Source of the DNA: Nocardioidaceae bacterium
Lineage (GTDB): Bacteria > Actinomycetota > Actinomycetes > Propionibacteriales > Nocardioidaceae
Direction: 5' to 3'
DNA length: 64,000 bases
Assembly (NCBI GenBank): GCA_030447805.1
Contig: JAUJOE010000002.1
Coordinates: forward strand, 62,001-126,000
The notes under the pieces are model-generated. The model was not told the DNA's origin. It did no database searches and saw only the letters and a program-made list of their open reading frames with translations. The translations under genes and the position numbers were made by a program. Below are positions 10,089 through 19,916 of this stretch, piece after piece. Position 1 is the first letter of the stretch. Each line of letters opens with the position of its first letter.

Positions 10089-11114
10089 GTGACGATTGCC
10101 GCCGGACTGGACCGGACGCCGCTGGTGATCGGTCACCGCGGTGCGTGCGGTTACCGGCCCGAGCACACGCTGGGGTCGTATCAGCTTGCGATCGCACTAT
10201 GGGTGCCGACTACGTGGAGCCCGACCTGGTCTGCACGAAGGACGGGGTGCTGGTGTGCCGGCACGAGAACGCTCTCGCGGACCACGGACGTCGCGAGCCA
10301 CCCAGAGTTCGCTGACCGGTTGACGACGAAGCTCGTCGACGGATGTGGCGTGACGGGGTGGTTCACCGAGGACTTCACGGTGGCCGAGCTGCAAGACCTC
10401 AGGGCACTGGAGCGGTTCCCGAGCTGCGCCCGGCCAACTGCCGTTTCAGCGGCAAGCACCATGTGCCGACGTTCGACGAGCTGCTGCGCCTGGTCGAGAT
10501 CGAGAGCCGGAGGCGCGGGGAAGTCATCGGCGTGTGCCCCGAGCTCAAGCACCCGGCGTACTTCGACGCGATCGGCCTGCCCTTTGACGAGCCGCTGCTG
10601 GCAGATCTTCAGCCACCACCTCGACCGACCGAACGCCGAGGTCCTGGTGCAGTCCTTCGGGGTGAGTGTGCTGCGCCGGCTCAGCCGAAGCACCCAGGTG
10701 CGGCTGGTTCAGCTCGTCGACGCCACCGGGTCGCCGTACGACCTGACGATCTCGGGCGACGGCCGGGCGTACGCCGACCTGATCACCGCCAGTGGCCTCC
10801 GTGAGATCTCGACGTACGCCTTCGGCGTGGGGGTTCACAAGGACCTGGTGATCCCGCGCAGCCCAGATGGTTACCTGCTTGCGCCGACGACCTCGGTCGC
10901 TGAGGCACATGCCGCGCAGCTGGCGGTGTATGCCTGGACGCTGCGCAACGAGAACCGGTTCCTGTCGGCCGACCACCGGCGCGGTGCAACACCTGAGGCT
11001 CACGGCGAGGCGGCTGCAGAGGCCAGGCGGCTGCTGGACGCAGGGGTCGACGGTGTCGTCAGCGACTTCCCCGACACCGCTCTGGCTGCGCGACGCCTGG
11101 CTTGCTCGCAGTGA
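10089..11114 (+). CDS. Glycerophosphodiester phosphodiesterase (frameshifted)
   Basis: Hydrolyses glycerophosphodiesters to glycerol-3-phosphate and an alcohol. The family signature is clear: VIGHRGACGYRPEHT at the start, YVEPDLVCTKDGVLVCRHEN (metal-binding Glu-Asp and catalytic His), CPELKHPAYF in the middle and a C-terminal LDAGVDGVVSDFPDTA. The GTG start at 10089 gives the normal N-terminus. Four one-base frame changes near 10198, 10275, 10425 and 10605 split it; domains are complete after repair, and the C-terminal half from about 10630 is clean. About 343 residues. No signal peptide is seen, so it probably acts in the cytoplasm. It is divergent from the ABC exporter across a 158-base gap. 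Confidence 0.85.
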   Translation: MTIAAGLDRTPLVIGHRGACGYRPEHTLGSYQLAIALWVPTTWSPTWSARRTGCWCAGTRTLSRTTDVASHPEFADRLTTKLVDGCGVTGWFTEDFTVAELQDLRALERFPSCARPTAVSAASTMCRRSTSCCAWSRSRAGGAGKSSACAPSSSTRRTSTRSACPLTSRCWQIFSHHLDRPNAEVLVQSFGVSVLRRLSRSTQVRLVQLVDATGSPYDLTISGDGRAYADLITASGLREISTYAFGVGVHKDLVIPRSPDGYLLAPTTSVAEAHAAQLAVYAWTLRNENRFLSADHRRGATPEAHGEAAAEARRLLDAGVDGVVSDFPDTALAARRLACSQ

Positions 11115-11174
11115 GGTGCAGCTCGCGCGCTGAGCCGCTCGCTATCTGCTGGCGCTAGCCGACACAATGGGGGC

Positions 11175-11455
11175 ATGCCAGAGGTCAAGGACGTGCCCGA
11201 TCAGTCCCGGTTCGAGATCTACGTCAACGGCAGCCGCGTCGGAGTCCTCGACTACTACGTGACCGGCGACACCATCACGATGCCGCACACGGAGATCGAC
11301 CCGGCGTACGGCGGCCAAGGGCTGGGCGGCGCGCTCGTCAAGGGTGCCTTGGACGAGGCGCGGAGCAGGGGACTGTCGGTGCGGCCGGCCTGCTCGTTCG
11401 TGCGGCACTACATCGACAAGCACCCGGAGTACCAAGACCTGGTCGAGGGCGCTAG
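11175..11455 (+). CDS. Small GNAT N-acetyltransferase-like protein
   Basis: About 93 residues of the YjdJ-type single-domain acetyltransferase family. Visible marks are FEIYVNGSRVGVLDYYV (first beta strands), the acyl-CoA loop GGQGLGGALVKGALD, and the terminal RPACSFVRHYIDKHPEY typical of this subfamily. ATG 11175 is preceded by a purine-rich GGGGG stretch. The reading frame runs on to 11558, but the expected end is the TAG at 11453-11455 after HPEYQDLVEG, reached by one base of frame shift; the next gene starts directly there. The substrate is unknown. Confidence 0.7.
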
Positions 11456-11797
11456 GTGGAGATCGCCCGCGACGCGCTGCTGTTGCTGCACCTCGTCGGG
11501 TTCGCCGCCCTCTTTGGTGGTGCGTTCGTGCAGGTGCGCGACGAGGTCAAGGTGGTGAACTCGGCCATGCTGCACGGCGCCCTCATCCAGGTGCTGAGCG
11601 GTGTGCTACTCGTCGGGGTCATCGAGGCGGATGAGGGCGAGGTGAACCAAGCAAAGATCGGGGTCAAGCTCCTGGTGGCGCTGGTCATCGCCATCCTCTG
11701 CTGGGTCAACCGGCGCAAGGAGTCGGTTCCGGGCGGGTTGTTCTATGCGCTGCTGGCGCTGACCCTGTCCAACGCCGCCGTAGCCGTCTTCTGGTGA
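11456..11797 (+). CDS. Small integral membrane protein, unknown function
   Basis: 113 residues, start GTG 11456, immediately after the acetyltransferase stop, so the two are probably co-translated. It has about four hydrophobic segments: LLLLHLVGFAALFGGAFV, ALIQVLSGVLLVGVI, VKLLVALVIAILCWV and LFYALLALTLSNAAVAVFW, with a basic loop NRRKES between the last two. The frame is clean. The fold resembles small actinobacterial membrane proteins annotated only as hypothetical. Its last 55 bases lie opposite the 3' end of the Lrp-type regulator. Confidence 0.65.
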   Translation: MEIARDALLLLHLVGFAALFGGAFVQVRDEVKVVNSAMLHGALIQVLSGVLLVGVIEADEGEVNQAKIGVKLLVALVIAILCWVNRRKESVPGGLFYALLALTLSNAAVAVFW

Positions 11798-12342
11798 CCT
11801 AGCCGGCCTGACCCGCAGGCGCCGGGTCGATAACCGGCCTGCCCGCGCAGGTACTCAAAGATCAGGCTCGTCTCGGCGTGCAGCACAGCAGACTGCGTGG
11901 TGATGGAGTCGGCGACGAAGTCGCGCAGCGCAGTGGGCGACGCGGCCGCAACGTGCAGCAGGTAGTCGTTCGTCCCGCTGACGTGGAAGGTGCCGAGCAC
12001 CTGAGGTAGCGACTGCGCGTGGGCTTGGAACTGGTCGATGTGGTCGCGCGAGTGGGTGCTCAAGCGGACGGCGACAAGAGCCTGGATGGGCAGGCCCAGC
12101 GCCTCCAGGTCGATGTCGGCGTGGAAGCCTCGCAGCACGCCTCGTTGGCGCAGCGACCTGACCCGACCCAGGCAGGTCGAGGGGGCAACCCCGACGGCGA
12201 GCGCCAAGGCGTTGTTGGGCATGCGGGCGTCGAGGCTCAACTCGCGCAGTATCGCCCGGTCGACGACATCGAGCGCAGGTCTATGGCGGGCTGGTGGGCC
12301 GGGTGTGAGCTGCACCGAGCTCGAACGTTGTTGCGCTGGCAT
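11743..12342 (-). CDS. Lrp/AsnC-family transcriptional regulator
   Basis: An N-terminal winged helix-turn-helix (LDVVDRAILRELSLDARMPNNALALAVGVAPSTC.. region, 12180-12280) is followed by an effector-binding ligand domain (LPQVLGTFHVSGTNDYLLHV, 11960-12015). That is the Lrp architecture, which senses an amino acid and binds DNA as a multimer. At 199 residues it is about 30 longer than usual. The extra tail after FEYLRGQAGYRP may be read-through past a stop masked by a frame error, and it overlaps the convergent membrane gene. It is divergent from a Cys/Met-metabolism PLP enzyme across 129 bases that contain repeated GTTC/GAAC half-sites, so it probably controls that gene and itself. Confidence 0.85.
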   Translation of the reverse strand: MPAQQRSSSVQLTPGPPARHRPALDVVDRAILRELSLDARMPNNALALAVGVAPSTCLGRVRSLRQRGVLRGFHADIDLEALGLPIQALVAVRLSTHSRDHIDQFQAHAQSLPQVLGTFHVSGTNDYLLHVAAASPTALRDFVADSITTQSAVLHAETSLIFEYLRGQAGYRPGACGSGRLGHQKTATAALDRVSASSA

Positions 12343-12355
12343 GGCCTTAGCCTAC

Positions 12356-12410
12356 GTTCTCTTCGAACAACGTTCACCAGGGCCGCGTTTGCACGAACGA
12401 TGCGCCGTTC
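12356..12410. promoter_or_regulatory. Cluster of GTTC/GAAC half-sites between Lrp and PLP-enzyme genes
   Basis: The divergent gap has alternating four-base half-sites: GTTC 12356-12359, GAAC 12365-12368, GTTC 12372-12375, GAAC 12395-12398 and GTTC 12407-12410. Neighbouring pairs form short inverted repeats, for example GAACAACGTTC and GAACGATGCGCCGTTC. Lrp proteins often bind several phased degenerate sites, so this is a plausible operator array. This is inference from position and pattern only. Confidence 0.4.
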
Positions 12411-12471
12411 TGTTGCCCAACCGCGCTCGGAGGTGCAGTCTCAGTGACGTTACCTGACATGGAGGGGTGCG

Positions 12472-13639
12472 ATGTCTGCTGACTTCATCGACACGGCTGC
12501 TGTGCATGCCGGCCGCGAAGACCTTGCCGCGCTCGGGGTGCACGTACCGCCGATCGACCTGTCGGCGACGTACCCCCTTGGTGACGTGGAGGGCGGCGGC
12601 GCGTCTTATGAGTCCCTGGCCGCCGGTCACCGCCGCATGGGCGGCGACTCCTGTGTCTATCAGCGGTTGTGGAATCCCACCGTGGCCCGGTTCGAAAAGG
12701 CGCTGGCTGAGCTCGAGCAGGCTCCCGATGCTGTTGCGTTCGCCACCGGCATGGCCGCGCTGAGTGCGTGTCTGCTGGCTGCTGTTGCGGCAGGCAGGCC
12801 GCATGTGGTGGCACTGAGACCCCTGTACGGCGGGTCTGACCACCTGCTGGCCTCGGGTCTGCTGGGCACCGAGGTCAGTTGGGCTACCGCTGAGTCCGTT
12901 GGTGCGCTGGTGCGCCCGACACCGGCCTTGTCGTCGTGGAGACCCCCGCCAACCCGACGCTGGAACTGGTCGACATCGCGGCGCTGTGTCGCGAGGTGGG
13001 CGACGTCCCGGTGCTGGTCGACAACACGTTCGCCACCCCGGTGCTGCAGCGGCCGATCGGTCACGGTGCCGCCCTCGTCCTGCACTCGGCGACCAAGTAC
13101 CTGGGAGGACATGGCGACGTGATGGGCGGCGTGGTGGCCACGTCGACCGAGCACGCGGCTCGGCTGCGCCAGATCCGGGCGGTCACCGGTGGCTTGCTCC
13201 ACCCGATGGCCGCCTACGGGCTGCACCGCGGCCTGCAGACACTCTCCACTCGGGTGCGTGCCCAGCAAGCCGGCGCTCAGAAGGTGGCCGCCTGGCTGCA
13301 GGAGCACCAAGCGTCGCGGACGTCTTCTACCCCGGGCTTCCGGGCTGTGACCCGCACGGGCTCATCGGCCGCCAGCAGTCAGGACCGGGCGCCGTTGTCG
13401 CGTTCACGATGGCCGACGGCTACGCCGGTGCGGTCCGGGTGGCGTCCGCGTGCCGCCTCATCACCCATGCCGTCTCGCTGGGTGGCGTCGACACGCTGAT
13501 CCAGCATCCGGCCGCGCTGACCCACCGACCGGTGGCTGCGGACGCGAAGCCCGCTGCCGGGCTGCTACGGCTGTCGATCGGGCTGGAGGATCCGGCCGAC
13601 CTGATCGCTGACCTCGCGGCGGCTCTCGCGCCGGTTTAG
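12472..13639 (+). CDS. Cys/Met metabolism PLP enzyme (cystathionine gamma-lyase / methionine gamma-lyase type), frameshifted
   Basis: Fold-type I trans-sulfuration enzyme, about 390 residues. Features in order: TAAVHAGRED at the start, YQRLWNPTVARFEKALAELE (PLP-phosphate and tetramer contacts), ATGMAALSAC, LVDNTFATPVLQ (Asp contacting the PLP ring), LVLHSATKYLGGHGDVMGG with the Schiff-base Lys, and LLRLSIGLEDPADLIADL near the end. ATG 12472 follows a GGAGGGG ribosome-binding site. Frame changes near 12918 and 13315 are repaired by one base each. The exact reaction (gamma-lyase, gamma-synthase or methionine gamma-lyase) cannot be fixed from sequence alone. The divergent Lrp gene is its likely regulator. 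Confidence 0.85.
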
Positions 13640-16066
13640 AGCTTTTCCACAGGGGAGTACCGCAACAGCAGGCGCTTGACGCCTGTCGATCCGAAGTCGA
13701 CTGAGGCGACCGCCTTGTCGGCCAGCCCTTCCACCGCGATCACCGCGCCCATGCCGAACGTGTCGTGCACCACCCGGTCACCCGGCTCAAGCACCGGGAC
13801 CGGGCGGGTGCCCGCCGTCGGCTTGGCGGCCGGCAGCGAGGTGGCGCGGCGGCGTACGGCGGTGGCGGTCGCCGACGACGGCAGGTAACCGCCGCCGTTG
13901 AGGTAGCGGGTCGACGCTGAGGACCCACCCCATTGTGTGGAAGCGTTCTCGGTACGGCGCCAGTCGACCAGCGTCGCGGGGACCTCGTCGAGGAACCGGG
14001 AGGCAGGGTTGTGCTGTGGCGCCCCACGCCGACCGCACCAGCGCCCGCGACACGTACAGCCGCTGGCGCGCCCGGGTCAGTCCGACGTAGGCCAACCGGC
14101 GCTCCTCCTCGAGCTCGGGCTGGTCGCCGAGCGACCGGGCATGGGGGAACACGCCGTCTTCGAGCCCGGTCAAAAACACGACAGGGAACTCCAGGCCCTT
14201 GGCGGTGTGCAGCGTCATCAGCGTCACCACGCCGCCCGCCTCGTCGTCGTCAGGGATCTGGTCAGAGTCGGCAACCAGCGCGACACGCTCCAGAACTCGC
14301 TCAGCGTGGCGTCGTCGCGCTCGTCGGCGAACTCTCGAGCGACCGCCATCAGCTCGCCAAGGTTCTCGACGCGCGTCTCGTCCTGCGGGTCGGTCGACGC
14401 CTCGAGCTCAGCGAGATAGCCGGACCTCGTCAGCACAGCCTCGGCGATCTCGTCGGGGCGGGCTCCGTCAGCGACCAGATGCTGCAGGCCGTCGACCATC
14501 GCGACGAACGACTCGATGCACTTCAGCGAGCGGGTAGCGATGCCTGGGGCGTCGGCTGCCTTGCGCAGCGCCTCCCAGAACGACACCCCGGTGCGAGCGG
14601 CGAGCACCTCGACGCAGGCTTCGGCCCGGTCGCCGATGCCCCGCTTGGGCACATTGAGGATGCGGCGCAGCGACACGGTGTCGTTGGAGTTCGCGAGCAG
14701 CCGCAGGTAAGCCAGCGCGTCACGCACCTCACGCCGCTCGTAGAAGCGCACCCCCCCGACGACCTTGTAGGGAGACCGACCCGGATGAACACCTCCTCGA
14801 AGACCCGGCTCTGGGCGTTGGTGCGGTAGAAGACCGCCACGTCGCCGAGCTTGGCGAGACCCTCGTCGGTGAGCCGGTCGATCTCCTCGGCGACGAACTG
14901 AGCCTCGTCGTGCTCGTTGTCGGCGACATAGCCGGTAAGGGCTCGCCGTCGCCGGCGTCGGACCATAGGTTCTTGGCCTTGCGGCCGAGGTTTCGGGAGA
15001 TGACCGCATTGGCGGCGTCGAGGATCGTCTGGGTCGAGCGGTAGTTCTGCTCGAGCAGGATCGTGGTCGCCTTCGGGAAGTCCTGCTCGAACTGCAAGAT
15101 GTTGCGGATGTTCGCGCCGCGAAACGCGTAGATCGACTGGTCTGCGTCTCCGACGACAAGCAACTCGGCGGGCTCGGCGGCCGGTGCGTCGCCGTCGGTT
15201 GACGTGGCTCCGACGAGGTCACCGTCGGCTGTACGTCGGGTGGCCATCGCCCGCCCCGCACAGCTCCCGCACCAGTGCGTACTGCGCATGGTTGGTGTCT
15301 TGGTACTCGTCGACGAGGACGCGGCGGAAGCGGCGCCGGTAGGTCTCCCTCACCTCGGGGAACGCCTGGAAGAGGTGCACCGTCGTCATGAGCAGGTCGT
15401 CGAAGTCCAGCGCGTTCGCGTCGCGCAGCCGTGCCTGGTAGGTGGTGTAGCACTCGGCGAACACCCGCTCCAGTGCGTTCTGGGCCGTGCCGGCCGCGGC
15501 GGCGGGGTCGAGCAACTCGTTCTTGCAGTTGCTCACCCAGTTGAGCACCGCGCGCGGGTTGTAGCGCTTCGGGTCGAGGTCGAGGTCTCGGCAGACGAGC
15601 GCCATCAGCCGGCGTGAGTCGGCGTCGTCGTAGATGGAGAAGTTCGAGCCGTAGCCGAACCGGGTGACCTCCTTGCGCAGGATCCGGACGCACGCAGAGT
15701 GGAATGTCGACACCCACATGAGCTTGGCGCGGCCACCGACGAGGTCCTCGACCCGCTGCCGCATCTCAGCAGCCGCCTTGTTGGTGAAGGTGATCGCAAG
15801 GATTGAGCCAGGGTGGACCTTGCGCTGCGCCAGCAACCAGGCGATACGCCGAGTCAGCACCGGGTCTTGCCCGACCCCGCTCCAGCGACGACGAGCAGGG
15901 CCGCAGCTTCGGAGGTCACCGCCGCTCGTTGGGAGGGGTTCAAGCCCTCCAACAGCTCATCAGGGGTGGGCTGACGCCGCCGACCGGGCGGCGGGGACGG
16001 GTCGACCGGAGCGGCGGTGTCGGCCAGCGGCGGCAGCGGAAGAAGCGCGGACATGTCGCTTCTCAT
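13636..16066 (-). CDS. pcrA: ATP-dependent DNA helicase PcrA/UvrD (frameshifted)
   Basis: Superfamily 1A 3'-5' helicase for excision repair and replication restart. Motifs in order after frame repair: Q-motif region LNPSQRAAV, Walker A GAGSGKT, motif Ia [13 protein letters not shown], Walker B VDEYQDTN, motif [16 protein letters not shown], motif IV EQNYRST, motif [19 protein letters not shown] and motif [17 protein letters not shown]. The C-terminus ([10 protein letters not shown], then [15 protein letters not shown]) matches the Tudor-like end of actinobacterial PcrA. Frame changes occur near 15855, 15240, 14950, 14775, 14280, 14010 and 13950. Stop TAA at 13636-13638 overlaps the convergent PLP-enzyme stop. 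Start 16066 or 16054. Confidence 0.9.
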
Positions 16067-16120
16067 GCTACGGGCGAGGGCCGACGTACCTGGGTGTTGA
16101 GGAGCGGTGGCTGCGGCGAC

Positions 16121-16901
16121 TCAGCCGATGGAGAGGCCGTGCTCGCGGAAGTACGGCACCGGGTCGACGGCTGATGACAGGTCCGAAGCGAGCCGGTACT
16201 CAAAGTGCAGGTGGTAGCCGAAGGAGTTGCCGGTGTCGCCGACGCGGCCGAGCGGCTGGCCTTTCAAGACCGGCGTGCCGGGGTTACCTCGATGGCGCTG
16301 AGGTGGTTGTACCAGACCTGGTCACCGTTCGGCAGCTGCACGCGGATCTGGTTGCCGTACGCCCCATCCCAGCCGGTCTGTACGACGGTGCCGTTGCCGA
16401 CGGCGACGACGGGAGTGCCGTAGGCGGTAGCCAAGTCGATACCGGTGTGGTAACCCGAGGCCCAGTACGGACCGGCTACGCCGAACATCGCCGTGAACCG
16501 AAAGCCAGTCGTGGGCAGCACCCACTGGTTGCTCGACAGCCGCTTCGCGAACTTCTCGGCGTTGTTGGCCGCTTCCCGCAGGTCGGCGTTGTTGCCGCTC
16601 CCCGCGGGCCGGCGTTGTTGGCCGCTTCCCGCAGGAGGTTGTAGCGGACGAGCAAACGCCTCTCGGCCTTGGTTGTGGCGTCCTTCTTGTTCACCGGAAC
16701 TGTCGCGGGGCGGGTCGCCGACCGGCTGATCTTCGTCGCGTCACGGGAGGCAAGCGCCAACGTCGCTGTGTTGACGACGTAACCCCCACCGACGGTATGG
16801 GTGCGGTCAGCGGCTGGTCTGGTGTCGTCGTCGCCGGCAATCGCCTGGCCGACGGTCGCTGTTCCGACAGCGGCGATCAGCAGGGCTGCCCCTACGATCA
16901 T
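16121..16901 (-). CDS. Secreted M23-family metallopeptidase (frameshifted)
   Basis: LytM/peptidoglycan-endopeptidase type. The N-terminus has a membrane or signal segment (MIVGAALLIAAVGTATVGQA), then a basic, coiled segment with the repeat REAANNA, then the M23 core: GYHTGIDLATAYGTPV (Zn ligands His and Asp), GNQIRVQLPNGDQVWYNHLS, and FGYHLHFEYR (HxH). Stop TGA at 16121-16123. Frame changes occur near 16280 and 16580-16620, the latter inside a local tandem duplication of GGCGTTGTTGGCCGCTTCCC. The start is uncertain: a basic n-region (RRRRLAPR) sits just upstream in a shifted frame, so the true start is probably 50-100 bases further upstream. Presumed role: cell-wall remodelling. Confidence 0.75.
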
Positions 16902-17155
16902 CGAGGAGCAAGCCGCCGACGCCGGGCCTTGCCAGCACGATGCAACGACACGGGCGAGTAAACCTTCCGGAGATGGTGAAGAGCGGCAGTTCGACCGCCT
17001 CAGGAGACTATCGGCTTGGAACAGGGTTTGCGAAACCGCCGACGAGGACCCTGTGGATCGGTGGCGATCATTCGCAGCCTTACTCGCCCCGGAGAGCAAC
17101 TCGAGTTGCTCTGCCGCCGGCGGCCCGGCAGGGAGCCGTTCGTCGTGTCGGGTGG

Positions 17156-18290
17156 TCACCTGAGCCGAGCGGAAATGCTTACCGAGCGCCTCGCTCTGCC
17201 GTTGGTAGCTCGACCCGATACCCTGACCATAGAGTAGCGTCGGCTCTTCCAGCATCCGCTCGAATGTGAGTTTGCAAATACGTTGGCCATGTTCAACCAT
17301 GAATGGCACATCGTGCGCGCGGACTTCTAAGGCGGCCGTGGCGCCCATGTAGTTACCATCTGGATCGTAACCGAAGCCAGGGTCAAAAAAGCCGGCGTAG
17401 TGGGTACGAAGCTCGCCACTCGTCGGATCGTAGGCGGTCATCTCAGCCGCCAGTGAGGGCGGGATAGTAACAGCCTCGCGGGACATCAGCAGATAAAAGT
17501 TCTTCGGGCTGAGAACGACGCGGTGCCCGTCCTCACGATGGACGGCTTCCCAGAAGGGCTCCCGGTCGGCGAGTCCCGTCTTTGTCATGTCGAGAAGGGG
17601 TGCACTCCCGCGAGCGCGATATCCAACCTGCCCCTGCGCATCACCACGCAAATTCAGACTCAGAAACAGACCCGCGGACAGCGCCAAGTCGCCGTCCGGT
17701 ACAGCTCTACCATCGGCAAAGAGCATCGGTTGCTTTCGATGCTCTGTACGGATTTCCTCATCAGCGAGCTGGTTATGACTGGTGGAAAGACGTAGCTGAT
17801 TGAGAGAAGAGTCTTCACGCACCCGCACGGGAAAGGATAGCGGAACGACCTCGAGGTAGAGTTGCCCCTCATACCCGGCTTCGATCTCGTCGAATCGTGC
17901 GCTGTAATCCGTGATGACTCGGGTAAAGACGTCGACCCGCCCGGTTGAACTTTTCGGGTTCGCTTTACCCCGGATGCCTTGCGGGAGCGTCAAACGCTCC
18001 TTGAGCGGAACCAAATATGGCAAGTTCGTCTCCAGGACCGCGCCTTCGCGGCGCAGATCCAGCTCGTCAATAATGTAGTCCTTCACTCGACGGTCCACGG
18101 ACTGGCTTCCTGGAAGAAAGCTGCATCTGATCCGGTAGGCGACGTCACCCAAGCGGAGATCCAAACTGGCTGGCTGAATATTGCCGTGCGGGATGGTGTA
18201 TTTGCCCGCGTCGATCACTCGCGCCGCGATCGCCGCTTCCAGGTGTTGGTTCGGCAGGACGCCAGCCTTGCCGTCAGGCAACCGCAACAT
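17156..18290 (-). CDS. dcd: Two-domain 2'-deoxycytidine 5'-triphosphate deaminase-like protein
   Basis: Long form of dCTP deaminase (about 375 residues, two dUTPase-fold halves) rather than the usual ~190-residue Dcd. The first half includes HGNIQPASLDLRLGD, GKANPKSSTGRVDVFTRV (active-site Ser-Ser-x-x-Arg region) and YEGQLYLEVVPLSF. The second half includes TIPPSLAAEMTAYDP, HYAGFFDPGFGY, ALEVRAHDVPFMVEHGQ and QGIGSSYQ, ending GKHFR. The frame stays open past the expected end; a TGA at 17156-17158, one base out of frame, is probably the real stop. Composition is unusual: 17701-17760 is 50 percent GC against about 70 percent nearby, with AT-ending codons. Transfer from another lineage is likely. 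Confidence 0.8.
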
Positions 18291-18503
18291 GGCACCACAC
18301 CCCTCGTCTCGCCGATGTCTCCCAGAGTCTAAGCGCCGTCGAGCCGTCAGGGCGGCGATCTGAGACCCGCAGGAGACGAGCCCCGGGTCACCAGCCGGCC
18401 GGCTGCTCGTCACCCGAACGCACCGGTTGGCGTGTCCGTTGGCTAGTGTGCACGCGTCAGGTGTCGGGCGACTCCGCGCGGTTGGGAAGGCGGTTCGTGG
18501 TTC

Positions 18504-18905
18504 ATGGTCCCGATTCGCGTCGTGGTCGCCAAGCCCGGGCTGGACGGGCACGACCGAGGCGCCAAGGTCATCGCCCGCGCGCTTCGCGACGCCGGTATGG
18601 AGGTCGTCTACACCGGCTTGCACCAGACGCCGGAGCAGATCGTCGAGACAGCGATCCAAGAAGATGCCGACCTGATCGGCTTGTCGGTGCTGTCGGGGGC
18701 GCACATGACGCTGTTCCGCAAAGTGGTGGAGCTGCTGAAGGAGCGTGACGCGAGCGACATCGTGGTCTTCGGCGGCGGGATAATCCCCGAAGACGACATC
18801 CCGCTGCTTGCAGAGCTGGGGGTGGCCAAGATCTTCACCCCCGGAGCGAAGACCACCGACGTCGTTGCCTGGGTCAACTCCACCCTAGGAGCCGACGCCG
18901 GCTAG
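18504..18905 (+). CDS. Cobalamin-binding small subunit of a methylmalonyl-CoA-type mutase
   Basis: 133 residues forming a stand-alone B12-binding Rossmann domain. The base-off/His-on signature is complete: [15 protein letters not shown] (DxHxxG), [11 protein letters not shown] (SxL) and [12 protein letters not shown] (GG). This matches the C-terminal domain of methylmalonyl-CoA mutases and the small subunits of split mutases. The catalytic large subunit that lacks this domain is encoded at 38753-40348, 20 kb away, and is the obvious partner. The ATG at 18504 is the best start; longer in-frame candidates are less like the family. The stop overlaps the convergent hydrolase stop by a few bases. 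Confidence 0.88.
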   Translation: MVPIRVVVAKPGLDGHDRGAKVIARALRDAGMEVVYTGLHQTPEQIVETAIQEDADLIGLSVLSGAHMTLFRKVVELLKERDASDIVVFGGGIIPEDDIPLLAELGVAKIFTPGAKTTDVVAWVNSTLGADAG

Positions 18906-19801
18906 CCCCGGCGCGACTCGACCTCGGTGACGAAGGCAGCCACCAGGCGAGCGAGCTCGTCGGGGTGAGTCTGGGGCACCCAGTGGCCGGCGTCCAGCTG
19001 GACCCGGGTCAAGTCGGGCGCGAACGCCTCAACAGTGCCGACCAGCGCTGGCGTTACGTACTTGTCCCGCAGGGGGACGATGAGCTGGACCGGCAGTGCG
19101 GTTCGCGGCCCGCCCGCGAACCGGGGCCGGTGCCGCAGGTTGGCCCGGTAAAGGTTGACGCCGTGGGCAGCGTCCTGCGGCAGGGTTGCAGCGAAGTGGC
19201 GGCTGCCCTCTGGCCGGTTGGAGAGCATCCGCTCCGCCAGCCGGCGGAGCACCAGCTCAGGCAGCACCGGCACTTGGAAGGCGTAGACGTACCACGACCG
19301 AGCGGCCTGCTGCAGCGCCTGCTGACGCAGGTCCCAGCCGTCGCGCAATGCCGATGTGACAAAGCTGCGCACGTGGTCGAGGCAGGGGCCACTGATCGAC
19401 GTGAACGACGCGATCCGTCCGGTCAGCCGCGAGTCGAACGGCTCGCTGATCACCGCGTCCCACGCCTGCACCGAACCCCAGTCGTGCCCGACCACGTGCA
19501 CCCTCCGGCGGGGGGAGAACGCATCCATCACGGCGATCAGATCGGTGACGAGGTGGGGGGAGAAGTAGTCAGCCCCGGTCGCTGGCTGGTCGGAGGCACC
19601 GGCGCCGCGAACGTCGTACACGATGCAGTGGAACCGGTCCGTCAGCCGCTCAACGACGGGTTCCCAGACGTCATGGGTGTCAGGAAAGCCGTGCACGAAG
19701 ACAACGGGAGGGCCATTGTCGGGGCCTTCCCACACCGCCAGCCGCAACCCTTCCGAGCTGATCGTGTGCGTGCTGAGTGGCGACTCTGACGAGTCGGTCA
19801 T
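18902..19801 (-). CDS. Alpha/beta hydrolase, epoxide hydrolase-like
   Basis: About 299 residues. The fold is marked by [16 protein letters not shown] (oxyanion HGFP), [12 protein letters not shown], and the nucleophile elbow VVGHDWGS, where the nucleophile is Asp as in epoxide hydrolases and haloalkane dehalogenases rather than Ser. The catalytic His lies in [22 protein letters not shown] 19801 is preceded by GGAAGGA at good spacing, which decides the start even though the frame stays open for another 400 bases upstream. The natural substrate is unknown. It is convergent with the B12-binding subunit (stops overlap) and divergent from sucC. Confidence 0.8.
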   Translation of the reverse strand: MTDSSESPLSTHTISSEGLRLAVWEGPDNGPPVVFVHGFPDTHDVWEPVVERLTDRFHCIVYDVRGAGASDQPATGADYFSPHLVTDLIAVMDAFSPRRRVHVVGHDWGSVQAWDAVISEPFDSRLTGRIASFTSISGPCLDHVRSFVTSALRDGWDLRQQALQQAARSWYVYAFQVPVLPELVLRRLAERMLSNRPEGSRHFAATLPQDAAHGVNLYRANLRHRPRFAGGPRTALPVQLIVPLRDKYVTPALVGTVEAFAPDLTRVQLDAGHWVPQTHPDELARLVAAFVTEVESRRG

Positions 19802-19916
19802 CGGGTGTCCTTCCAGCTGTTGAGTCACCCCGAGGCTGCTGAGTCGGCTCATCGTGGCTAGGCTCCGAGGACATCTTCGCAGCAGCCGAGTCGACAGCTT
19901 AGGACGGCAACCACTC

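Noticed and set aside
13933-14829. Plus-strand frame of 298 codons opposite pcrA
   Set aside because: Low-complexity shadow of pcrA; the minus strand carries clear helicase motifs V and VI in the same place.
16476-18704. One 742-codon frame joining dcd and the M23 peptidase
   Set aside because: Two unrelated families with their own starts are joined only because stops are masked by frame errors. About 250 bases between them have no domain.
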